From assembly GCA_035506335.1 (NCBI GenBank), contig DATJPN010000205.1, positions 1 through 12,945 on the forward strand: 12,945 bases of DNA, written 5' to 3'. This document shows, in pieces, positions 7,234 through 12,945 of this stretch. Position 1 is the stretch's first letter. Each line of letters opens with the position of its first letter. Made by a program: the position numbers and the translations under genes. This DNA comes from DAIDKA01 sp035506335 (GTDB lineage: Bacteria; Pseudomonadota; Gammaproteobacteria; Steroidobacterales; Steroidobacteraceae). The notes below the pieces were generated by a model. The model was not told the origin of the DNA, did not search any database, and saw only the letters and a program-made list of their open reading frames with translations.

Positions 7234-9909
7234 ATGCCGAGCGCCCCGCCAGATTCCAACGTGGAGTTTTCCGCCTCCGATGTTCTATCCACCGATGCGT
7301 GGACCGGCAAGTCGCCTGCTGCCGTGGTCGGAATCGATGTCGGCTCCACCAAGATCGCGGTGGATCTGCAGAACCTGCGCCGCGACACCGCCGATGCCAC
7401 CCTCCAGCGCAGCCTGCAGCATCTCCTCGACCTGACCGCCAGTGACTGCGCCTTCCTCGCCTTCATCGGCGAGGATGCGAAATTCGGCCAGGTGCAGGTG
7501 GCCCGCCGCGGCGTGGCCCATTGCCAGCCCGAAGCCCTGAGCGGCGATCCGCTCAGCGATTACCCCTGGTTGAATGCCCGACTCGATCACCTGCGGCTGA
7601 CGGAGCTGCGAGATACCGGGTCTCCGACACCCGCCCAGGTGACCGAAGCGCGGCGGTTCGCCGCGCTGCAGATGGGCTCGCTGCTGATGGTGGCGTTCCG
7701 CATCCAGGACCAGCCCGCGGGGATCCTCGCCCTGGCCCGCGCCATGCCGCAGGGCCCCTGGGACGTGAACCTGGTGCTGCTGCTGAAACTGGTCGGCACG
7801 AGCCTCGCGACGGGCCTCGACCGCCTGCGCATGTCGCGGCGTCTCGCCAAGGTCGAGGAGCGCCTGCAGCTCACCCAGGCCGCCGCCAACGACGGCGTCT
7901 GGGACTTCGACCTGGAGAACAACGAGGTCTATTTCTCGCCCCGCTGGAAGGCCATGCTGGGGTACGCCGATGAGGACATGCGCGAGTCGCCCGACTGGCG
8001 CAACCTCGTGCATCCGGATGACATGACCCGCGTGCAGAACGCGATCCGCGACCACGTCGCCGGCAAGCTGCCGATTTTCGAGAGCGTGCACCGCATGCGT
8101 CACCGCAGCGGCGAGTGGCGCTGGGTGATCAGCCGCGCGCAGGCGCGCGTCGATGCCCACGGGCGGCTGCTGCGCCTGGTCGGGGTCGAACTCGACATCA
8201 CCGAGCGCAAGCTCTACGAGGAGGCGCTGTTCCGGGAAAAGGAGAGCGCGCAGATCACGCTGCAGTCCATCGGCGATGGCGTGGTCACGACCAATGCCGA
8301 CTCCACCATCGACTACATCAATCCGGTGGCCGAGGAGCTCACGGGTTGGCGGCTCGAGGACGCCATGGGCCGCCCCGTCGAGGAGGTGTTCCGCGCCTTC
8401 CACGAGGAGACCTGCGAGCCGCTGGAAAATCCGCTCACCGTGGCGATCCGCAGGGTACGACCCATCAAGTCCGTCCGCCCCGTGCTGCTCATCCGGCGCG
8501 ACGGCAACGAGCTGTACGTGGAAAGCACCGCGGCCCCGATCCGCGATGGCGCGGGCCACGTTGCCGGCGGCGTGCTCGTGTTCCATGACGTGAGCGAATC
8601 ACGCGAGTTGAACCGCAGGCTGTCCTACCACGCCAGCCACGACCTGCTGACCGGCCTCGTCAACCGCCGCGAATTCGAGGCCCGGGTGGAGCGGGCCCTG
8701 AAGAGCGCGAAGGCCCGCGAGGCCTCCTATGCGCTGTGTTACCTCGACATTGACCAGTTCAAGATCGTCAACGACAGCTGCGGCCACGGCGCCGGCGATG
8801 CCCTGCTCGGGCAGGTCGGCGCGCTGCTGAAATCGAAGGTCCGCTGGCGCGACACGCTCTCGCGGCTCGGCGGCGATGAGTTCGGCATCCTGCTCGAGAG
8901 CTGTTCGCTCGATGAGGCCATGCACACCGCCGAGCAGCTGCGCGAGGCCGTGCGCACCTTCCGCTTCACCTGGGAGGACCGCGTGTTCCGCCTGGGCGCG
9001 AGCGTCGGCGTCGTGCCGATCACCGCCGAAAACGAGGACGTCGCCTCGATCCTGTCCGCGGCCGACAGTGCCTGCCAGGCCGCGAAGGAGGCCGGGCGCA
9101 ACCGCGTGCACAGCTTCGCCGAGAACGACATCGAGCTCATGCGCCGCCGGCGCGAGATGCAATGGGCCGCGCGCATCAACGCGGCGCTCGAGGAGGGTCG
9201 CTTCGAGCTGTTCCGCATGGCCATCCAGCCGCTGCAGCGTCCCGATCCGGGTCAGCACTACGAACTGCTGCTGCGCATGCGTGACGAAACCGGTCGCATC
9301 GTCTCGCCGGACAATTTCATTTCGGCCGCCGAGCGCTATGGCATCGCGCCCGCCATCGACCGGTGGGTCATCGAGAACGCGCTGCGCTGGCTCGTCTCCG
9401 AGGCCGACGAGCGCGAGACCCTGAAGCTGTGCTCGATCAATCTCTCCGGCCAGAGCCTCGGGGATGACAAGTTCCTGCCGTTCGTCATCGACCAGTTCCA
9501 CCGCAGCGGCCTCGATGCCTCGAAGATCTGCTTCGAAATCACCGAGACGGCGGCGGTCGCGAGCTTCTCGCAGGCGAATCGCTTCATCCAGTCCCTGAAG
9601 GAGCTCGGGTGCAAGTTCGCGCTGGACGATTTCGGCACCGGCCTGTCCTCGTTCGGGTATCTGAAACACTTCCCGGTCGATTACCTGAAGATCGACGGCA
9701 GCTTCGTGCGCGAGATCCTGCGTGATCCCATCGACCGCGAGATGGTGCGTTCCATCAACGAGATCGGACATCTCACCGGCAAGCAGACCATCGCCGAGTT
9801 TGCCGAGAATGCGGAAATCATCCAGATGCTGACCAGCCTCGGCGTCGACTACGCGCAGGGCTACGGCATCGCCCAGCCGCAGCGGGTGCTGAAGGCGGTC
9901 GGAACCTAG
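7234..9909 (+). CDS. Dual-domain cyclic-di-GMP protein: GAF-like, PAS, PAS, GGDEF, EAL
   Basis: This 891-residue protein has no membrane segment and so should be a soluble sensor that makes and/or degrades cyclic-di-GMP. In order: a GAF-like N-terminal sensor (about 55-195), a PAS/PAC unit (205-326, ending VGVELDITERK), a second PAS (335-455), a GGDEF domain (460-628) and an EAL domain (640-890). The diguanylate cyclase motif RLGGDEF is intact (GGDEF 546-550), with an RxxD inhibitory site (RWRD, 537-540) five residues ahead. The EAL side has its signature as ELLLR (Glu677), Asn736, EITET (768-772), DDFGTG (798-803), LKIDG (818-822), Glu855 and Gln875, so phosphodiesterase residues also look present. 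The layout resembles RbdA-like PAS-GGDEF-EAL proteins, in which PAS input biases the balance; the net direction here cannot be told. The stop codon TAG shares CTAG with the converging nadC. Confidence 0.93.
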   Translation: MPSAPPDSNVEFSASDVLSTDAWTGKSPAAVVGIDVGSTKIAVDLQNLRRDTADATLQRSLQHLLDLTASDCAFLAFIGEDAKFGQVQVARRGVAHCQPEALSGDPLSDYPWLNARLDHLRLTELRDTGSPTPAQVTEARRFAALQMGSLLMVAFRIQDQPAGILALARAMPQGPWDVNLVLLLKLVGTSLATGLDRLRMSRRLAKVEERLQLTQAAANDGVWDFDLENNEVYFSPRWKAMLGYADEDMRESPDWRNLVHPDDMTRVQNAIRDHVAGKLPIFESVHRMRHRSGEWRWVISRAQARVDAHGRLLRLVGVELDITERKLYEEALFREKESAQITLQSIGDGVVTTNADSTIDYINPVAEELTGWRLEDAMGRPVEEVFRAFHEETCEPLENPLTVAIRRVRPIKSVRPVLLIRRDGNELYVESTAAPIRDGAGHVAGGVLVFHDVSESRELNRRLSYHASHDLLTGLVNRREFEARVERALKSAKAREASYALCYLDIDQFKIVNDSCGHGAGDALLGQVGALLKSKVRWRDTLSRLGGDEFGILLESCSLDEAMHTAEQLREAVRTFRFTWEDRVFRLGASVGVVPITAENEDVASILSAADSACQAAKEAGRNRVHSFAENDIELMRRRREMQWAARINAALEEGRFELFRMAIQPLQRPDPGQHYELLLRMRDETGRIVSPDNFISAAERYGIAPAIDRWVIENALRWLVSEADERETLKLCSINLSGQSLGDDKFLPFVIDQFHRSGLDASKICFEITETAAVASFSQANRFIQSLKELGCKFALDDFGTGLSSFGYLKHFPVDYLKIDGSFVREILRDPIDREMVRSINEIGHLTGKQTIAEFAENAEIIQMLTSLGVDYAQGYGIAQPQRVLKAVGT

Positions 9910-10772
9910 AATTCCAGCCGCAGCGACAGGTCTATCGCCTGCACGTGCTTCGTGATCGCGCCCACCGAGACGAAATCCACGCCGGTCTCGGCGATCGCGC
10001 GCACCGTCTGGAGGTTCGCACCGCCGGAGGCTTCCAGCTTGACGCTCGAGCCGGTCTCGCGATTGCGCTGCACGGCACGGCGCAGGTCGGCGAGGCTGAA
10101 ATTATCCAGCAGCACGATATCGGGGCGCGCGCCGAGCGCCTCCTCCAGCTGCCCGAGGGTTTCGACCTCGGTTTCCACCTGCAGGCGCGGCGCGGAGCGC
10201 CGGGCGGCGGCGATGGCCTGGGTGATCGAGCCGGCGGCCGCGATGTGGTTTTCCTTGATCAGGACCTGGTCGTACAGGCCCATGCGGTGATTGCGGGCCC
10301 CACCGCAGCGCACGGCGTACTTCTGGGCGGTGCGCAGCCCCGGAAGGGTCTTGCGCGTATCGAGGATGGTACAGCCGGTGCCGGCCACCGCGTCCACGTA
10401 GCGTCGCGCCGCCGTGGCGGTCGCCGACAGCAGTTGCAGGAAGTTCAGCGCCGTGCGTTCGCCCGTGAGTATCGCCCGCGCCGGACCCTCCAGGGTGAAG
10501 AGCGTCGTGTCCGGCCCGGCCGGCGCGCCTTCTTCGACCTCCCAGTGCAGGCGGATCTGCGGATCGAGCTGCCGGAAGGTCTCCTCGACCCAGGCGCTCC
10601 CGCACAGGATCATGGCTTCGCGGGTGATGACCCGCCCGCGCACCCGCTGCCGGGCCGGCACCAGGTTCGCGGTGACGTCGCCGCCGGCGACATCCTCGCG
10701 CAGGGCGGCGGCGACCTGCTCGGCAAGATCCGCGGGCAGGGAGCCGGGACGGTCGGCCGGAAGCGCGTTCAT
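9906..10772 (-). CDS. nadC: Nicotinate-nucleotide pyrophosphorylase (carboxylating), quinolinate phosphoribosyltransferase
   Basis: This cytosolic enzyme of de novo NAD synthesis converts quinolinate and PRPP to nicotinate mononucleotide, CO2 and pyrophosphate. The protein is 288 residues, normal for NadC. Visible family signatures: EDVAGGDVTA (26-35), ERTALNFLQ (105-113), DTRKTLPGLR (138-147), KYAVRCGGARNHRMGLYD (151-168), IKENHI (172-177), EVE (202-204), LLDNF (221-225), EASGG (247-251) and SVGAITKH (269-276). These cover the quinolinate- and phosphate-binding arginines, histidine and lysines. The ATG at 10772 is chosen because NadC homology begins just after it; the open frame continues upstream only as antisense to gabD. 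The nadA and nadB genes are not in the window. The end overlaps the GGDEF-EAL gene in a shared CTAG. Confidence 0.96.
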   Translation of the reverse strand: MNALPADRPGSLPADLAEQVAAALREDVAGGDVTANLVPARQRVRGRVITREAMILCGSAWVEETFRQLDPQIRLHWEVEEGAPAGPDTTLFTLEGPARAILTGERTALNFLQLLSATATAARRYVDAVAGTGCTILDTRKTLPGLRTAQKYAVRCGGARNHRMGLYDQVLIKENHIAAAGSITQAIAAARRSAPRLQVETEVETLGQLEEALGARPDIVLLDNFSLADLRRAVQRNRETGSSVKLEASGGANLQTVRAIAETGVDFVSVGAITKHVQAIDLSLRLEF

Positions 10773-10773
10773 G

Positions 10774-10803
10774 TTGAAAGCGTACCACCCTGCGGCCGAG
10801 AAT
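10774..10803 (+). promoter_or_regulatory. Candidate sigma70-type promoter for gabD
   Basis: In the 58-bp nadC/gabD divergent gap, TTGAAA (10774-10779, five of six -35 matches) and GAGAAT (10798-10803, four of six -10 matches) are separated by 18 bp. The predicted start near 10810 would leave a leader of about 20 nt that contains GGAG (10816-10819) before the TTG start at 10831. Pattern-based only; if correct, it argues against gabD translation beginning at the upstream ATG (10771). Confidence 0.35.
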
Positions 10804-10830
10804 GCGCCTACGGGCGGAGTAGACAAGACC

Positions 10831-12306
10831 TTGCAAAACACCACGACGGAACAGGCGCGCCTGGCGCTCAAATCCCCTGAGCTGCTGCGGCAGGCGGCGT
10901 ACATCGATGGGCAGTGGGTCGAGGCATCGGCGAGCCTCGAGGTCGTCAATCCGGCGACCCGGCAGCTGCTGGGACGGGTTCCGGCGCTCGGTGCGGAGCA
11001 GACCCGGGGTGCCGTGGCCGCCGCGCAGCGCGCCTTCGAGTCCTGGCGGCGAGTGCCGGCGGGCGAGCGCGGCCGCATTCTGCAACGCTGGTTCGAACTC
11101 ATCATGGCGAACCAGGAAGACCTGGCCCGGATCATGACCGCCGAGCAGGGCAAGCCGCTCGCCGAGTCTCGCGGCGAAATCGCCTACGCGGCCTCATTCA
11201 TCGAGTGGTTCGCCCAGGAGAGCCGACGCGCCTACGGGCAGGTCATTCCCGGTCACATGGCCGACAAACGCCTGCTGGTGCTGCGTGAACCGGTGGGCGT
11301 CGTGGCGGCGGTCACGCCCTGGAACTTTCCGGCCGCCATGATCACGCGCAAGGTGGGGCCGGCGCTGGCCGCGGGCTGCACGGTCGTCCTGAAGCCCGCA
11401 TCGATGACACCGTTCTCGGCTCTGGCGCTCGCCTGGCTCGGCGGCCTGGCGGGCGTGCCCGCCGGGGTCTTCAATGTCGTGACGGGACCGGCCGGCGCCA
11501 TCGGCGAGGTGCTGACGACCGACGCGCGGGTGCGCAAGTTCACCTTCACGGGCTCGACCGATACCGGCAAGCAGCTCGCGGCCCGCTGCATGGGTACCGT
11601 GAAGCATGTTTCGCTCGAGCTCGGCGGCAATGCGCCGTTCATCGTCTTCGATGATGCCGACGTGGACAAGGCCGTGGAGGGCGCGATGGCGTCCAAGTTC
11701 CGCAACACGGGCCAGACCTGCGTATGCGCGAATCGCATCCTCGTGCAGCGGGGTATCCACGATGAGTTCGCCGCGAAGCTGTGCGGGCGCGTCGCGGCCC
11801 TGGTGGTCGGCGATGGCCTCGCGGGTAATACCCAGCTCGGGCCGCTGATCAACGAGGCCGCCGTCGACACGGTCGCCCGCCATGTCGAGGACGCCCTCGC
11901 GCACGGCGGGAAACTGCTGACCGGCGGCGCGCGCCTCGGCGGGAATTTCTTCGCCCCCACGGTGATCGCCGAGGTGAGTCCCCGGGCGGTGCTGTGCCGC
12001 GAGGAGACCTTCGGCCCGCTTGCCGGCATCGTGAGATTCGACACCGAGTCGCAGGCCCTGGAACTGGCGAACGATACGACCGCGGGTCTTGCCGCGTACT
12101 TCTATACCCGGGACCTGAACCGCGCCTGGCGGGTCTCCGAGGCCCTGCAGTACGGGATGATCGGCTTGAACACCGGACTGATATCGACCACGGTGGCGCC
12201 ATTCGGCGGCATGAAGGAGTCCGGACTGGGTCGCGAGGGTTCCAGCTTCGGGATGGCCGAATACCTCGAAACGAAGCTCGTCTGCACCGAAGTCACGGCA
12301 GGCTGA
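10831..12306 (+). CDS. gabD: NADP-type succinate-semialdehyde dehydrogenase, GabD-like
   Basis: This aldehyde dehydrogenase oxidises succinate semialdehyde to succinate, normally the last step of GABA breakdown. The 491-residue product aligns along its length with remembered E. coli GabD (482 aa). Signatures: EQGKPLAE (105-112), TPWNFPAAMITRK (162-174), KPAS (188-191), the nucleotide-binding FTGSTDTGK (239-247), general base Glu263 in ELGGNAPF, nucleophile Cys297 in GQTCVCANR, EETFGPLA (391-398) and the C-terminal APFGGMKESGLGREG (456-470). The TTG at 10831 is chosen because GabD proteins begin shortly before the LLRQAAYIDGQW region and a GGAG sits 11 nt upstream; an in-frame ATG at 10771 would add 20 residues and overlap the nadC start. 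No gabT or GABA transporter is adjacent, so a related semialdehyde substrate is possible. The 3' end overlaps the CBS gene by 14 bp. Confidence 0.93.
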   Translation: MQNTTTEQARLALKSPELLRQAAYIDGQWVEASASLEVVNPATRQLLGRVPALGAEQTRGAVAAAQRAFESWRRVPAGERGRILQRWFELIMANQEDLARIMTAEQGKPLAESRGEIAYAASFIEWFAQESRRAYGQVIPGHMADKRLLVLREPVGVVAAVTPWNFPAAMITRKVGPALAAGCTVVLKPASMTPFSALALAWLGGLAGVPAGVFNVVTGPAGAIGEVLTTDARVRKFTFTGSTDTGKQLAARCMGTVKHVSLELGGNAPFIVFDDADVDKAVEGAMASKFRNTGQTCVCANRILVQRGIHDEFAAKLCGRVAALVVGDGLAGNTQLGPLINEAAVDTVARHVEDALAHGGKLLTGGARLGGNFFAPTVIAEVSPRAVLCREETFGPLAGIVRFDTESQALELANDTTAGLAAYFYTRDLNRAWRVSEALQYGMIGLNTGLISTTVAPFGGMKESGLGREGSSFGMAEYLETKLVCTEVTAG

Positions 12307-12945
12307 GCGGCGCGTGCACCTCGCCGCCCGGGCCCCAGTGCCGGGCCTGGGTGATGGCCTTCTGCAGCGCCAGCAAGGCGGAGTGATCCTGACCGTAGTT
12401 GAGGTAGCGTTCGGCGCCACTCAATACGCGCTCGAGCAGCACCAGGCGCTTGTGCACATAGAGCAGCGCCTCGGCGATCCCCTGCGGATCCTGCCCGCCG
12501 TCAACCGCTGACCTTGCGGCGTTGATCGCCTGCTCGAAGGCGGCGCCGGTCGGGGACCGCTCGCCGGCTTCGCCGCCTCCCGGCGCCGGGTGCAGGGTCG
12601 CGTGCATGATGTCCGTGGTCGTTATGACCCCGAGCAGCCGTTCCTGGGCATCGACCACCGGCAGCGCATGGAATCCGTGACGGGCCATCAGGGTCGCGGC
12701 GTCGATCAATGACTGCTCGGCCTGGATCGTGATCACGGGCGTGCTCATCAGGGTGGTCACCTTCAAGTGGGCGTCCAGGTACCGATCCGGCGGCATGCCG
12801 GTTTTCGGCATGAAGGCGTCGAGCTTCATCACGTCCGCGGAACTGAGCATGCCCACCACTTTGTCGCCGCTCAGCACCGGCAGGTGATGGATCGGATACC
12901 CCGAAAAAAGGCGCAACACCGCCCCGGCGGGCTCATCGGCGCCGA
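12293..12945 (-). CDS. CBS-domain pair protein, N-terminus outside window
   Basis: The - strand frame is open to the right edge, so the gene starts outside the window; an in-frame GTG at 12919 is inside the first CBS repeat and unlikely to be the start. The visible 217 residues contain the end of one CBS motif (GYPIHHLPVLSGDKVVGML, then SADVMKL) and a complete second one (LMSTPVITIQAEQSLIDAA through LLGVITTTDIMHATL). A C-terminal tail of about 95 residues follows that looks helical and that I do not recognise. CBS pairs bind adenine nucleotides and act as regulatory modules; with no catalytic domain visible, this is probably a small stand-alone regulator of the HPP/CBS type, unless the missing N-terminus adds another domain. 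It converges on gabD with a 14-bp overlap and has no visible terminator. Confidence 0.85.
   Translation of the reverse strand, partial: GADEPAGAVLRLFSGYPIHHLPVLSGDKVVGMLSSADVMKLDAFMPKTGMPPDRYLDAHLKVTTLMSTPVITIQAEQSLIDAATLMARHGFHALPVVDAQERLLGVITTTDIMHATLHPAPGGGEAGERSPTGAAFEQAINAARSAVDGGQDPQGIAEALLYVHKRLVLLERVLSGAERYLNYGQDHSALLALQKAITQARHWGPGGEVHAPLSLP

Noticed and set aside
7330..7362. GIDVGSTK near residues 33-40 of the GGDEF-EAL protein resembles the first phosphate-binding motif of sugar kinases/ASKHA proteins
   Set aside because: No other ASKHA motif follows; the sequence passes straight into the GAF-like helix, so the match looks coincidental or part of a beta-strand linker.
7285..8586. 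A 433-codon - strand frame, and another at 8599-9771, opposite the GGDEF-EAL gene
   Set aside because: Both lack recognisable domains and have composition typical of antisense translations; the sense frame is fully explained by sensor and catalytic domains.
10773..11153. Extension of nadC upstream to 11153
   Set aside because: The added residues are antisense to gabD and unlike NadC, whose conserved N-terminus begins right after the ATG at 10772.
11194..12420. A 408-codon - strand frame antisense to gabD
   Set aside because: No family features; it spans the gabD/CBS junction in a third frame and is explained by base composition.
1..12945. tRNA, rRNA, CRISPR arrays, insertion sequences, prophage or integrase genes
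   Set aside because: None seen: no tandem spaced repeats, no transposase motifs, no terminal inverted repeats with target duplications, and nearly all bases are in assigned coding regions.

Overview
The window is a GC-rich, tightly packed bacterial chromosome segment with nine protein-coding genes, two of them cut by the window edges. Codon third positions are overwhelmingly G or C. I see no RNA gene, insertion sequence, phage gene, CRISPR array or origin. The gene types (RND pump, LpxL-like acyltransferase, GabD, NadC, GAF-PAS-PAS-GGDEF-EAL protein) fit a high-GC proteobacterium, most likely a gammaproteobacterium related to Nevskiales, Steroidobacterales or Xanthomonadales. That placement is inferred from gene content and protein style only.

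Left part (1-7088), a lipid-flavoured neighbourhood. On the + strand are the C-terminal two thirds of an RND efflux permease (1-2055) and, 46 bp later, an LpxL/HtrB-type acyltransferase (2102-2995). Facing them on the - strand is a two-gene operon. A soluble cytochrome P450 (6331 down to 5009) is translationally coupled through TGATG to a fatty acyl-AMP ligase fused to its own acyl carrier protein (5009 down to 3042). A DUF374-type lysophospholipid acyltransferase (6348-7088) is transcribed divergently from the P450, with only 16 bp between the two start codons. Together the set could activate a fatty acid onto a tethered ACP, oxidise it, transfer it to a lipid or other acceptor, and export the product. 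The individual family calls are firm, but the joint pathway is inference.

Right part (7089-12945), housekeeping and signalling. A 145-bp intergenic region with a plausible sigma70-type promoter precedes an 891-residue cyclic-di-GMP protein with apparently intact GGDEF and EAL sites (7234-9909). It converges on nadC (10772 down to 9906), and the two genes share a CTAG that supplies both stop codons. Divergent from nadC is gabD, succinate-semialdehyde dehydrogenase (10831-12306). Its 3' end overlaps by 14 bp the end of a CBS-pair protein (12293-12945, - strand) that runs off the right edge.

Gene ends are very compact. Only the 46-bp convergent gap at 2996-3041, the 58-bp nadC/gabD gap and the 145-bp gap at 7089-7233 leave real room for control elements.
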